Assembly: GCA_046593355.1 (NCBI GenBank)
Contig: JBKJNY010000109.1
Coordinates: 1-64,000, forward strand
Reading direction: 5' to 3'
Source of the DNA: SXOA01 sp046593355
Lineage (GTDB): Bacteria > Planctomycetota > Planctomycetia > Pirellulales > Pirellulaceae
Length of the DNA stretch: 64,000 nt
Both the position numbers and the translations under genes were made by a program. Position 1 is the stretch's first letter. Each line of letters opens with the position of its first letter. The notes beneath the pieces were generated by a model that did no database searches, was not told the DNA's origin, and was given only the letters and a program-made list of their open reading frames with translations. Positions 17,894 through 26,102 of this stretch are shown piece by piece.

Positions 17894-18802
17894 ATGCCAA
17901 CCAATCATGGAATATATCGAAAACTTCCGACGAATTACGCGTCTGGTGCTCGAATAACTGCCTCAGAGGCAATGGTATTCCGTTATGGCATCATGCAGAT
18001 ATTCGAGGCTCTCAAGGTCGGTCCATTTTTAGCGGATGCCAGCGAGCGTCAAAGAGCGGCTCAGCTAGAGCACCATTTCCGCGAGGTCTGTTCGCGTTTT
18101 GTTTTTGCGTTGCAACATGTGAACGGGCTCATGCAAGAGCTGGTCAATACCTACGAAGACGAAACTCGTCGCCACGAGACAATGAGTCTCCATTTTCAGG
18201 CCGAGTGCCATGCTGACCACATTTTGACCTACCTAAATACGTTGCTGGACGACGTCGCGATCGTGACCGCGCTAGCGACAGGATATGTCAGCAGTGATCC
18301 AATCGATAATGTTGGCAAGCTACGCAGCCCTAAGATTCGAAACGATACCTCACTCGTCGTTGTAAAGCCACTCCTCGATGATCTTGATCGGCCTGGTTCT
18401 TGGTGGGAACTCGCATTCCAAAAAGGAAAAGGTGCTCGCCAATTGTTGGTTCATAATCAGCACCTAGTTGGTTTTCAACTCTCGTCGTCGCCCGGTGGGC
18501 CACTTGAGGCAACCGCTGTAGTGAAGTCTCCGTTTTCACAAAAGACATTTGCGTGCGTGGACTTCTTCGGGCTATTGAATCAGGTACTTTGCGACCTCTT
18601 TGATTGGCTCGACCGATTGGAAGCAACATTGGCTAGTTACCTCTCCAACAAAAACAATGGTTGGTCTCCACGGAAAACATGCTGGTCATTTCTCTTGCCT
18701 ATAGGCTACCCTCTCGGGAATACTCGATTTGACCCCGCGTATTTCCCGCTGCCACTTTGCGACGGTTCGGACCCACTGCCATGGACTGTAACGGTTGGGT
18801 AG
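17894..18802 (+). CDS. hypothetical protein, 302 aa
   Basis: I do not recognise a family. The protein starts MPTNHGIYRKLPTNYASG and has a helical middle (HFREVCSRFVFALQHVNGL, LHFQAECHADHILTYLNTLLDDV) followed by a region with several Trp/Phe. The helical core with His/Arg residues could be HEPN-like, but that is only a guess. ATG 17894 has AGAGGA 5-10 bases upstream; a GTG 15 codons earlier is possible. Its base composition is visibly more A/T-rich than recG, and it sits next to the integrase remnant, so recent acquisition is plausible. Confidence 0.65.
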   Translation: MPTNHGIYRKLPTNYASGARITASEAMVFRYGIMQIFEALKVGPFLADASERQRAAQLEHHFREVCSRFVFALQHVNGLMQELVNTYEDETRRHETMSLHFQAECHADHILTYLNTLLDDVAIVTALATGYVSSDPIDNVGKLRSPKIRNDTSLVVVKPLLDDLDRPGSWWELAFQKGKGARQLLVHNQHLVGFQLSSSPGGPLEATAVVKSPFSQKTFACVDFFGLLNQVLCDLFDWLDRLEATLASYLSNKNNGWSPRKTCWSFLLPIGYPLGNTRFDPAYFPLPLCDGSDPLPWTVTVG

Positions 18803-19302
18803 GTCCTGGAGTGTTGAACCCCTCTGCCGCCGCTGCTCCTTGTTGCCGAGGCCGCTTCAGCGGGCTTTTCCTCGTCAGGCCCGTGCTTCAGCACGGGTAA
18901 CGCGAACACGCGGCCCCGATTTCCCCCCGCTGCCGATGACCGGCATCTATGCCGGTCCTCACGGGAGAAAGGACCATGAATGGTCCTCCGCTTGGATGCC
19001 GCCGGGCTTGGCCCGGTCGGAGGCTCACCTGCAACCTAGAAATGAAAAGCGAACCCCCCTGGGATGCCCCCCGGCTTGTCCGGGGGGAGGCGTCACCTCT
19101 CCTCCTCCTGCTCGCCGCCGCGCCCGCCAAAAAGGCCGATGGTGAACCTCCACCGGGATGAACCCGGCGGCATCCAGGTGATTTCTGTGGCGTTTCTTTC
19201 TAGTGGTCCGTCTACTCTGAATTGACACTTGCTATCTGCGGATAGAGCCTGTGGAGTTTGATGCGTGCGTCGTCGGTGGTGAACTGCCAGTGGACTTTGG
19301 AG
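18803..19302. repeat. cluster of hairpin repeats, no gene
   Basis: The stretch between the orphan gene and the integrase remnant is packed with palindromes: CCCGTGCTTCAGCACGGG at 18880-18897, GACCGGCATCTATGCCGGTC near 18940-18958, GGACCATGAATGGTCC around 18972-18987, and CCCCCCGGCTTGTCCGGGGGG near 19067-19087 (arms only 8-9 bp each). This string of different small hairpins looks like accumulated REP-type elements. No coding sequence is supported. Confidence 0.65.
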
Positions 19303-20566
19303 TTAGCCCACTTCTCTCGCCACGCGGGCGGCGAGCTCATAGTTTTTCTTTGCGTAGATCTCCGTCTGGTTCATTCTTGCGTGTCCCAAGGTTACCGACG
19401 CTGCTTCGAGGCCAAACTGCTCCCGAATTCTGGTAGCCGCCGAGTGCCTAAGCCGGTTGGGGGTCCAAACGAATTCGGATCGCCACATTGCCGCAGCGCT
19501 TTGACGCCTGCTCTTTTCTGGCTCTGGAGTGGACTTGGGAATCTTTCGCAGTTTCTTCGGCATTTTGAATGCCCCTTCACACGCACGTGCAATCGCACGC
19601 CGATAAGAATCGTTGGTATACCGGGTGCCCGTGGGACACACCGTGCGGCGACGGGTTGTGCCGGGACGATTGCCACAATTCAATGGTGTCGTGCGAGCTT
19701 CGTGGCGAGTCTGCCGACGCTTTCGTTCGGACTCAGCCGGTCGAAAACAGAATTCCTCGGCATCGCGAAGCAGGTAGGGAAGTAAAATTATCTGGGCCTT
19801 CGGGCCGATAAAAATGTTGCGGCGGTGCCCATGGTGCTCTGTCTTGTGCTCGCTGGGCACATACCGCCAAACGTCCCGTTTCCGGTCGACGTCTGCCGGT
19901 CGAAGCAAAATGATTTCGCCTGGTCACGCGCCCGTGAGGCGCTGCAGACGGACCATGTCGGCCACCAAGCAGGGCAAGTGTGGCCTCAACCACATCATCA
20001 TCGACGGGTTGAATGGGCTCCGTTTCCCGAGCGCCAGAAACGTCCTTGCGAAGGGAGTCCACTGTGGCCAGTCCTTGGTGAACAAGCGGAGAAATAAGTT
20101 GCTCAGAAGCCGCCCACCGAAAAATTTGGCAGATCCGCTGGATGTTGTCATTGATGTAACGTCGGCTCTGCCCTTCTTGAATTAGGGCGTACTGAATCGC
20201 CTTCAGCGCCAATGCGCCGAAATCGGCTGCCCGAGTGTGGCCGTACTTCGTTCGGAGCATCGCCAAGATGGGCTTAAAGTTGTCCGCAGTCCCGGTCGGT
20301 CTACCGTGCTTTCGATAGCGCTGCTTGGCGTAACGCAGGAATCCGGCTGCGAGTTCCATCACGGTGATGTCGGATTGAGGGGCTGAGGGAGCTGCCGGTC
20401 GGCCTGCCGCAAGCCATTCGCCGACTAGGCGATCGTACTCGATACGGCTGGCTTTCGTCCCGTGGGGGCCTAAGAAGTAATGGTCCTTACTCTGAATCGT
20501 GACGACCGCCTGACCACTGGTCTTATGACGTCGGTATTTGGGGGTGCTGACCGTAAGAACTGGCAT
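19303..20566 (-). pseudogene. tyrosine recombinase/integrase, broken by a frameshift and a stop
   Basis: The N-terminal two thirds read from ATG 20566 (MPVLTVSTPKYRRHKTSGQAVV) with a SAM-like core-binding domain up to about 19990. Near 19985-19990 the frame must shift to continue into the catalytic domain (LVADMVRLQRLTGA); in that new frame a TGA at 19924-19926 replaces the expected Arg codon before PGEIILLRPADVDR. The rest reads to the stop at 19303 and still has LRHSAATRIREQFG and LGHARMNQTEIYA, the R-H and H/Y active-site elements. Two independent lesions make this a pseudogene unless the base calls are wrong. It sits 122 bp from a tRNA-Val gene, a usual integration target. Confidence 0.85.
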
Positions 20567-20588
20567 GTGCAGGGTCTCCTAGCTTGGG

Positions 20589-20612
20589 CCAAAACGGTAT
20601 GTACCGTTTTGG
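20589..20612. promoter_or_regulatory. 24-bp perfect palindrome upstream of the integrase remnant
   Basis: CCAAAACGGTA is followed by TG and then TACCGTTTTGG: two 11-base arms around a 2-base centre. It starts 23 bp before the integrase start codon and lies between int and tRNA-Val. It could be an operator for int or part of a recombination site. Confidence 0.6.
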
Positions 20613-20688
20613 ACTGGCCGGAAAAACGCTGCACTGCCGACCGTCGGCAGGTAATCGCACTCGGATTTCAGCGGGGAAAATGTGGAAT

Positions 20689-20761
20689 GGGCGGCACAGG
20701 GCTCGAACCTGTGACCTCCACGGTGTGAGCATGGCGCTCTAACCAACTGAGCTAGCCGCCC
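20689..20761 (-). tRNA. tRNA-Val (anticodon CAC)
   Basis: Reading the minus strand from 20761, the acceptor arm GGGCGGC pairs with GCCGCCC at the 3' end. The D arm has GCTCAGTTGGTTAGAGC. The anticodon stem CCATG/CGTGG encloses the loop CTCACAC, giving CAC (reads GTG, Val). The T arm contains GGTTCGAGCC. It is 73 bases long with no encoded CCA. Confidence 0.95.
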
Positions 20762-20906
20762 GGGACGTGAGTAGTTTACTTGATGAAAGAGGAGACCGGG
20801 AGGAGGGAGGTTCGCCGCCCCGTTGACCCCTTAAACAGCCGCCGATAGGATTTTCTTTGGTGATTTTGAAGACTCGGCCCTGTGCCGGGTTTTCTTTTGG
20901 CCCCTA
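20762..20906. other. upstream part of the nuo promoter region
   Basis: No gene is seen between tRNA-Val and nuoA. The tRNA promoter, reading leftwards, should be here as well as sequences upstream of the nuo promoter; no clear -35 for either was found. Confidence 0.4.
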
Positions 20907-20926
20907 TTTGTGAGATAATTCACAAA
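20907..20926 (+). promoter_or_regulatory. CRP/FNR-type dyad overlapping the likely nuo operon -10 box
   Basis: TTTGTGA and TCACAAA form perfect 7-base arms around GATAAT, matching the TGTGA-N6-TCACA form used by CRP/FNR-family regulators. GATAAT (20914-20919), preceded by TGA, also resembles an extended -10 hexamer, 47 bp before the nuoA ATG. A regulator bound here would cover the promoter. The pairing of operator and promoter is inferred from position. Confidence 0.6.
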
Positions 20927-20966
20927 GTCGCCGGCCCGCGATCAAGTTATTGCCCGGCAAGCGTTT

Positions 20967-21380
20967 ATGGCCGCATCCCTCCTCCCTATTCTGCTGTTTG
21001 CAGCCTGTTCCTTGGCCCTGGCGCTGGGGATGCTCGGCATCGCATCAATCGTCGGGCCCAAGCGGCAGACGGCGGTCAAGCAGATGGCCTACGAGAGCGG
21101 CATGGACCCGATCCATGACGCCCATCGCAAGTTCGATGTCCGCTTCCATCTGGTGGCGATTGCCTTCCTGCTATTTGATGTGGAGTTGCTGTTCCTGTAT
21201 CCCTGGGCGGTCGCTGGAAACACCCCTTCCGGCATTGACGCTGCGGTGAAGGAGGCGGCTAAGCAGGGTTTCACCGGCTATTCCCGCGGCCTCGTCTTCA
21301 CCGAGGTGATGGTCTTCATCGGCCTGCTCACGGTCGGGCTCGTCTATGCCTGGAAGAAGGGGGTGTTCAAATGGCGGTAG
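20967..21380 (+). CDS. nuoA: NADH-quinone oxidoreductase subunit A
   Basis: 137 aa, three transmembrane helices (about residues 5-27, 62-84, 98-120). The family signature YESGMDPIHDAHRKFDVRFHLVAIAFLLFDVELLFLYPWA (residues 41-79) is fully present. It is the small membrane subunit next to the quinone channel of complex I. It is the first gene of a 14-gene nuo operon and overlaps nuoB by 10 bp. Confidence 0.95.
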   Translation: MAASLLPILLFAACSLALALGMLGIASIVGPKRQTAVKQMAYESGMDPIHDAHRKFDVRFHLVAIAFLLFDVELLFLYPWAVAGNTPSGIDAAVKEAAKQGFTGYSRGLVFTEVMVFIGLLTVGLVYAWKKGVFKWR

Positions 21381-21913
21381 AACTCCCGGAAAACGTCGTG
21401 GTGACCAAGCTGGACGAGCTGGCAAGCTGGTGCCGCAAGAACAGCCTCTGGCCCATGCCCTTCGCCACCGCCTGCTGCGGGATCGAGCTGATGGCCACCG
21501 GTGCCAGCCGGCATGACCTGGCCCGTTTTGGGGCGGAAGTCTTTCGCTTCAGCCCGCGGCAGTGCGACCTGATGATTGTCGCCGGCCGCGTGGTGATGAA
21601 AATGCTCCCTGTGCTGCAACGCATCTGGCAGCAGATGCATGAGCCGAAGTGGTGCATCTCGATGGGTGCCTGCGCCTCCACCGGCGGCATCTTCGATACT
21701 TATTGCGTTGTCCAGGGCATCGACCGCTTCATCCCCGTCGATATGTACGTCCCCGGCTGCCCGCCGCGCCCGGAACAGCTCATCCAGGCCATCATCGACT
21801 TGCAAGACAAGATTCAGCGCGAAGGGACCATTTCCGGCGCTGAATTTGAAACGGCCGAGCGGCAGATGACGAAGCGGGCGCTGCAAGAACTGCCGATGTA
21901 CGGGAGAACTTAA
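21371..21913 (+). CDS. nuoB: NADH-quinone oxidoreductase subunit B (cluster N2)
   Basis: 180 aa. The four ligands of the N2 [4Fe-4S] cluster are visible: the CC pair in FATACCGIELMA, Cys in ISMGACASTGG and Cys in VPGCPPRPE. It passes electrons to quinone with NuoD. Its start lies within the end of nuoA (10-bp overlap), consistent with coupled translation. A palindromic repeat follows before nuoC. Confidence 0.96.
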   Translation: MAVELPENVVVTKLDELASWCRKNSLWPMPFATACCGIELMATGASRHDLARFGAEVFRFSPRQCDLMIVAGRVVMKMLPVLQRIWQQMHEPKWCISMGACASTGGIFDTYCVVQGIDRFIPVDMYVPGCPPRPEQLIQAIIDLQDKIQREGTISGAEFETAERQMTKRALQELPMYGRT

Positions 21914-21914
21914 G

Positions 21915-22000
21915 TAGGGTGCATGAGCGGTAGCGAAATGCACGCGTAATCGACTTCATTACCCGCAACACGCGTGTATTTCGCTTCGCTCATACACCCT
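21915..22000. repeat. inverted repeat in the nuoB-nuoC spacer
   Basis: AGGGTGCATGAGCGG is mirrored by the right arm ending CTCATACACCCT, and GCGAAATGCACGCG by CGCGTGTATTTCGC. The arms are about 30 bases each with few mismatches and fill nearly the whole spacer. Confidence 0.75.
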
Positions 22001-22010
22001 CCAGTCAACC

Positions 22011-22511
22011 ATGCCGGCCAAGCCTGAAACCATTGCCGCCCTCACCGCCAAATTCGCCGGCCTTTCCGCCAGCGAATTCCGCGGTGACACGCGCATGGTG
22101 GTGCCGAAGGATGCATTGCTCGGGGTGATGCAGCATTTGAAGAGCGATGGCAAATTCGATTTGCTGGTGGACGTCACCTGCGTTGATTATCTGAACTACC
22201 GTGACGCTCGCGACCGTTTTGGTCTGGTCTATTTGCTGGCGAATACCATCACCAGCGAACGGCTCACCGTCCGCTGCTTCCTGAATGAACCCGATTTGAC
22301 CGTGCCGTCCATGGTTCCGCTCTGGAGCGGGGCGAACTGGTTGGAACGCGAAGTCTACGACATGTTCGGCATCCACTTCGACGGCCACCCCGACCTCCGC
22401 CGCATCCTGATGCCCGACGAATTTGTCGCCTACCCGCTCCGCAAAGACTACCCGCTCCAAGGCCGCGGAGAGAGACACAACTTCCCAGTGCTGAAACGAA
22501 ACCAAGCCTAG
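22011..22511 (+). CDS. nuoC: NADH-quinone oxidoreductase subunit C
   Basis: 166 aa. The 30-kDa subunit signature WLEREVYDMFGIHFDGHP is followed by DLRRILMPDEFVAYPLRKDYPLQGRGE at residues 115-158. It is part of the hydrophilic connecting arm. NuoC is not fused to NuoD here. The stop is followed after 6 bases by the inserted S23 element. Confidence 0.95.
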   Translation: MPAKPETIAALTAKFAGLSASEFRGDTRMVVPKDALLGVMQHLKSDGKFDLLVDVTCVDYLNYRDARDRFGLVYLLANTITSERLTVRCFLNEPDLTVPSMVPLWSGANWLEREVYDMFGIHFDGHPDLRRILMPDEFVAYPLRKDYPLQGRGERHNFPVLKRNQA

Positions 22512-22517
22512 AAATGG

Positions 22518-23002
22518 AAATCCGAAATCCGAAGCACGAAATTCGAAACGAAGCAGAGGAAGAACGAGAGTAGGTGGAGAAACAGTATGAGCTCGGCACC
22601 CGAGAGGCCTCCTTATGATTTGGAGGAGCGGACTTTCCAGTTCGCCAAGCGGGTCCGAGCATTTGCGAAGCTACTTACCAAGACAATTGCCAACGTCGAA
22701 GACATCAAACAGGTCGTGAGGTCGTCTGGTTCAGTTGCTGCCAACTATATCGAGGCCAATGAATCACTGAGCAAGAAGGACTTCCTGATGAGAATCAAGA
22801 TATGCCGGAAAGAAGCGAAAGAATCGCGTCTGTGGATGCGACTTGTGGATACTCGCGATAACGCCGAATTGGAAACAGGCCGACTTGCTCTTGTCCAAGA
22901 GAGCGACGAACTAACAAGGATATTTGGAAAAATCCTTCGCAACAGCGAAGAGAAACTCTAGGAACTCTTCGTTTCGGATTTCGTGCTTCGGATTTCGGAT
23001 TT
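22518..23002 (+). mobile_element. S23/four-helix-bundle element with 36-bp terminal inverted repeats, inserted between nuoC and nuoD
   Basis: The left end (22518-22553, starting AAATCCGAAATCCGAAG) and the right end (22967-23002, ending TTCGGATTTCGGATTT) are complementary over 36 bases with one mismatch. Between them lies one gene for a four-helix-bundle protein. The element is 485 bp, starts 6 bp after the nuoC stop and ends on the base before the nuoD ATG. Both ends are built of 7-bp units (CGGATTT and variants). No target-site duplication is obvious. The architecture resembles the intervening sequences in 23S rRNA that encode the same protein family. Confidence 0.75.
22587..22961 (+). CDS. 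four-helix-bundle protein (S23/IVS family, TIGR02436)
   Basis: 124 aa. The pattern is that of the 23S rRNA intervening-sequence protein family: RTFQFAKRVRAFAKLL near residue 15, IKQVVRSSGSVAANYIEANES and KDFLMRIKICRKEAKESRLWMRLV in the middle, and a last helix with LVQESDELTRIFGKIL. Members form pentameric four-helix bundles and are related to Avd of diversity-generating retroelements. Their cellular role is unclear, with nucleic-acid binding assumed. It stands inside the complex I operon but has no complex I function; it is the cargo of the flanking inverted repeats. Confidence 0.88.
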   Translation: MSSAPERPPYDLEERTFQFAKRVRAFAKLLTKTIANVEDIKQVVRSSGSVAANYIEANESLSKKDFLMRIKICRKEAKESRLWMRLVDTRDNAELETGRLALVQESDELTRIFGKILRNSEEKL

Positions 23003-24220
23003 ATGACTTTAGCTGAAGCTACTCTCGAGCAGCGTCCCCAGGACCAGGATTATCTCTGGACGCTCAACTTCGGCCCTCAGCATCCCGCCACGCATACCAC
23101 GCTCCGCCTGGTCCTCAAGCTGGACGGCGAACGGGTCGTCGATGCCATCCCTGACATCGGCTACTTGCATAGCGGGTTTGAGAAAATCGGCGAACACCTC
23201 GATTACAACCAGTACGTCACGGTCACGGACCGGATGAACTACATCTCGCCACTGGCCAACAATGTCGCCTGGCACGGTGCCGTGGAGAAACTGCTGGGGA
23301 TCGAAATCACGCCGCGCTGCAAGTACATCCGCACGATTATCGCGGAGCTGTCCCGCATCAGCGACCATCTGCTCGCCACCGGAGCGATGGGGCTCGACAC
23401 CGGGGCATTCACCTTTTTTCTCTACGCCTTTTATCAGCGGGAGCGGCTGTACGACATTTTTGAAGCGCTATGCGGAGCCCGCTTCACCAACAGCTATACG
23501 CGGGTCGGCGGCGTGATGTATGACATCACGAGCTTGGTGGTGCAGAAGATTCGCAACTTCGTCAAGTCGTTTCCCGAAACGCTCGACGACATGGAACGGC
23601 TGGTCAACCGGAATCGAATTTTTGTGGACCGTATGAAGGGGGTCGGCCTGCTGTCGAAAGAAGAGGCCACCAACATGAGCGCCACCGGCCCCATTGCTCG
23701 GGCCAGCGGCGTTACCCGCGATTTGCGGAAGGATGAGCCGTACCTGGCCTATGCCGACTTCGATTTCAACGTTTGTTGCGCCAAGGCGGGCGATTGCTTC
23801 GCCCGTTACTACGTGCGGATGGCCGAAATGCGCGAGAGTCTGAAGATTGTTGCGGCCGCGATTGAGAACATTCCCTCCGGCCCGGCCAACGTCGGCATTG
23901 ATGAGCGGACCGCCTTGCCGAGCAAGCAGCAGGTGTACCAGACCATCGAGGGAACGATCACCCATTTTGAATTGGTGATGCAGAACCGGGGCTTTACCGT
24001 CCCCAATGAGGAAACGTATTCAGCTACCGAGGCCCCCAACGGCGAACTCGGCTTTTACCTCGCCGGTGACGGCAGCAACGTCGCCTACCGCGCCCGCTGC
24101 CGCCCGCCGAGCTTCATTCACTTCGCGTTGTTCCCGCAGCTCATCCGGGGACACACACTGAGCGATGTGGTGGCGGTGCTGGGGAGTCTCAATATTATTG
24201 CGGCGGAGTTAGACCGGTAG
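23003..24220 (+). CDS. nuoD: NADH-quinone oxidoreductase subunit D
   Basis: 405 aa. The 49-kDa subunit motifs are present: FGPQHPATHTTLRLVL near residue 21, PDIGYLHSGFEKIGEH, GAMGLDTGAFTFFLYAF and the end CRPPSFIHFALFPQLIRGH. It forms the quinone-binding site with NuoB. Its ATG follows directly on the 7-bp array that forms the right end of the inserted element, so no ordinary Shine-Dalgarno site remains; GGATTT is the only purine-rich piece. Confidence 0.96.
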   Translation: MTLAEATLEQRPQDQDYLWTLNFGPQHPATHTTLRLVLKLDGERVVDAIPDIGYLHSGFEKIGEHLDYNQYVTVTDRMNYISPLANNVAWHGAVEKLLGIEITPRCKYIRTIIAELSRISDHLLATGAMGLDTGAFTFFLYAFYQRERLYDIFEALCGARFTNSYTRVGGVMYDITSLVVQKIRNFVKSFPETLDDMERLVNRNRIFVDRMKGVGLLSKEEATNMSATGPIARASGVTRDLRKDEPYLAYADFDFNVCCAKAGDCFARYYVRMAEMRESLKIVAAAIENIPSGPANVGIDERTALPSKQQVYQTIEGTITHFELVMQNRGFTVPNEETYSATEAPNGELGFYLAGDGSNVAYRARCRPPSFIHFALFPQLIRGHTLSDVVAVLGSLNIIAAELDR

Positions 24221-24222
24221 AC

Positions 24223-24708
24223 ATGGCAGATAAACCCCGCATCCTGACCGACGAAATGCTCGCCGAAATCCGGGCGTTCTTTCCTCGCTATCCGTCCAAA
24301 CAAGCGGTCACGCTGCCGGCGCTGCATATCGTCAACGAGAAGCTCCGCTATGTTCCGGTCCGGGCCGTCGTAGAAATCGCCCAGCTTCTCGAACTGCATC
24401 CCGCTCAAGTCCAGGACACGCTCACGTTCTACGGCTATTTCAAGCAGGACGCCCCCGCCGGCCGCTGCCGCCTCTGGGTCTGCCGCAGTATTAGCTGTGC
24501 CCTCCGCGGCGGCGACGAATTGCTCGACCACCTCTCGCATTCTCTCGGCGTGAAGCCCGGACAAACCACCGCGGACGGCCGCATCACCCTGGAATACGCC
24601 GAGTGCCTCGGTGCCTGCGAGCACGCCCCCTGCGTCCTAGCCAATGAAACCTTAATCCCCAGCGTCAGCCATCAGCAAGCGGATGAGTTTGTGCAAACGG
24701 TGAAATAG
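24223..24708 (+). CDS. nuoE: NADH-quinone oxidoreductase subunit E ([2Fe-2S])
   Basis: 161 aa. The helical N-terminus is followed by a thioredoxin-like domain with the [2Fe-2S] ligands in VCRSISCALRGG and AECLGACEHAP. It is the 24-kDa subunit that pairs with NuoF. It begins 3 bp after the nuoD stop and ends 2 bp before nuoF, so the three are tightly coupled. Confidence 0.95.
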   Translation: MADKPRILTDEMLAEIRAFFPRYPSKQAVTLPALHIVNEKLRYVPVRAVVEIAQLLELHPAQVQDTLTFYGYFKQDAPAGRCRLWVCRSISCALRGGDELLDHLSHSLGVKPGQTTADGRITLEYAECLGACEHAPCVLANETLIPSVSHQQADEFVQTVK

Positions 24709-24710
24709 AT

Positions 24711-26066
24711 ATGCCCGAGTTTAAGCCAGTCCTGCTCGCCAACGTCGGCAAGCCCGAAAGCCATACGCGAAAAGTGTATGAGCAGAACGGCGGCTATCAG
24801 GCGCTGCGCAAGGTGCTGAAGACACTGAGTCCCAAGGACGTGCAGGAACAGACGAAGGCGAGCGGCCTGCGTGGGCGGGGCGGGGCGGGTTTTCCGACGG
24901 GGCTGAAATGGACGTTCCTGCCCAAGGACCATCCGGGACCGATTTATTTCTGCCTGAATGCCGATGAGAGCGAGCCGGGGACGTTTAACAATCGCATCCT
25001 GATGGAAGATGATCCGCACCAGGTGCTGGAGGGGCTGATTATCAGTTGCTTCGCCACCAATTCGGCAGTGGCGTACTTCTACATGCGGTGCGAGTATCCG
25101 CTGGCGTACAAGCGAGTCTGCCAGGCGGTAGCGGAGTGTTACGAAGCTGGCTATCTCGGCAAGAACATCCTCGGCAGCGGTTATTCGCTGGATGTCTTTG
25201 TCCATCGCGGAGCGGGGGCGTACATCTGCGGCGAAGAAACCGGCCTGATCGAGAGCCTGGAAGGGAAGCGAGCCTGGCCTCGGATCAAACCGCCGTTTCC
25301 CGCCGTGGAAGGTGCCTTCCGCAAGCCAACGGTGGTGAACAATGTCGAGACCGTGGCTTGCGTCAAGCAGATTTTCGACCGCGGCGTGGACTGGTTCAAA
25401 TCGATCGGCATCCCGCCCGACCCCAACAATCCCCGCGACGCCGGCAGCTATGGGCCTAAGCTTTATTGCCTCTCCGGACACATCAACAAACCCGGCTGCT
25501 ACGAAGCTCCGCTCGGCATCACGGTCACGGAGCTTGTCGAGGAATTCGGCGGCGGCGTTTGGAAAAGCCGCAAGCCCAAGGCGGCCATCCCCGGCGGCAT
25601 CAGCATGGGGCTGCTCAAGGCGGAGGAGTTCCACTGCAAGCTCGACTTCAACGACCCCGGAAAGTTCGGCTGCCTCGGCCTCGGCACTGCCGCGGTCGTG
25701 GTGATGGACGAAACGGTCCGCATGGTCGATTTCCTCCTCAACAGTTGTCGCTTCTTCTCCCACGAAAGTTGCGGCCAATGCACCCCCTGCCGCGAAGGGA
25801 CAAGTTGGGCCACCAAGATGATGACCCGCATCAAGCACGGCAGAGGGCGGCTCAAGGATCTGGACCTGCTGATGGAAATCGCGGAGAACATGGGCATCAT
25901 GCCCGGCACCACCATCTGCGGCCTGGCGGACGGCGCGGCCTGGCCCATGAAGAACTGCATCAAGAAATTTCGCAACGAACTCGAGGTCTACATCAAGAGC
26001 ACCAACCCCAGCGGCTGGATGGAAACAGCCGCCGTCCCCGCCCTGCAACTCCTCGAAATCCACTAA
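24711..26066 (+). CDS. nuoF: NADH-quinone oxidoreductase subunit F (NADH- and FMN-binding)
   Basis: 451 aa. It has the FMN-loop GLRGRGGAGFPTGLKW near residue 49, NADH-binding GAGAYICGEETGLIESLEG near residue 170 and the [4Fe-4S] ligands in ESCGQCTPCREGT near residue 350. It is the electron entry subunit of complex I. The presence of E, F and G shows that the enzyme can take NADH directly, unlike the 11-subunit forms. A 7-bp array separates it from nuoG. Confidence 0.96.
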   Translation: MPEFKPVLLANVGKPESHTRKVYEQNGGYQALRKVLKTLSPKDVQEQTKASGLRGRGGAGFPTGLKWTFLPKDHPGPIYFCLNADESEPGTFNNRILMEDDPHQVLEGLIISCFATNSAVAYFYMRCEYPLAYKRVCQAVAECYEAGYLGKNILGSGYSLDVFVHRGAGAYICGEETGLIESLEGKRAWPRIKPPFPAVEGAFRKPTVVNNVETVACVKQIFDRGVDWFKSIGIPPDPNNPRDAGSYGPKLYCLSGHINKPGCYEAPLGITVTELVEEFGGGVWKSRKPKAAIPGGISMGLLKAEEFHCKLDFNDPGKFGCLGLGTAAVVVMDETVRMVDFLLNSCRFFSHESCGQCTPCREGTSWATKMMTRIKHGRGRLKDLDLLMEIAENMGIMPGTTICGLADGAAWPMKNCIKKFRNELEVYIKSTNPSGWMETAAVPALQLLEIH

Positions 26067-26067
26067 C

Positions 26068-26102
26068 TTTGCACTCTACACTCTGCACTTTACACTTCCG
26101 CC
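26068..26102 (+). repeat. array of 7-bp units between nuoF and nuoG, ending at the nuoG start
   Basis: Four heptads of the form TYTRCAC (for example TCTACAC at 26075-26081 and TCTGCAC at 26082-26088) are followed by TTCCGCC and the nuoG ATG at 26103. The array fills the whole spacer after the nuoF stop and is in exact 7-base register with the start codon. Confidence 0.85.

Noticed and set aside
18803..19302. Repeat cluster considered as a CRISPR array
   Set aside because: The units differ from each other and have no constant spacer length; they are separate hairpins, not direct repeats with spacers.
19200..20761. Search for a second attachment site matching the 3' end of tRNA-Val
   Set aside because: No copy of the tRNA 3' end sequence was seen near the left edge of the integrase remnant or before recG, so element limits are not claimed.
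22587..22961. Possibility that the S23-type gene is part of a diversity-generating retroelement (Avd)
   Set aside because: There is no reverse transcriptase, template repeat or variable repeat nearby; only the family relation remains.
24672..26063. 463-aa minus-strand open frame opposite nuoF
   Set aside because: Shadow of nuoF; the translated sequence is only an antisense reflection.
26068..26102. Heptad arrays considered as CRISPR or VNTR-type tandem repeats
   Set aside because: The units are only 7 bp and diverge within each array; no spacers exist, and a plain VNTR would not explain the shared register with start codons.
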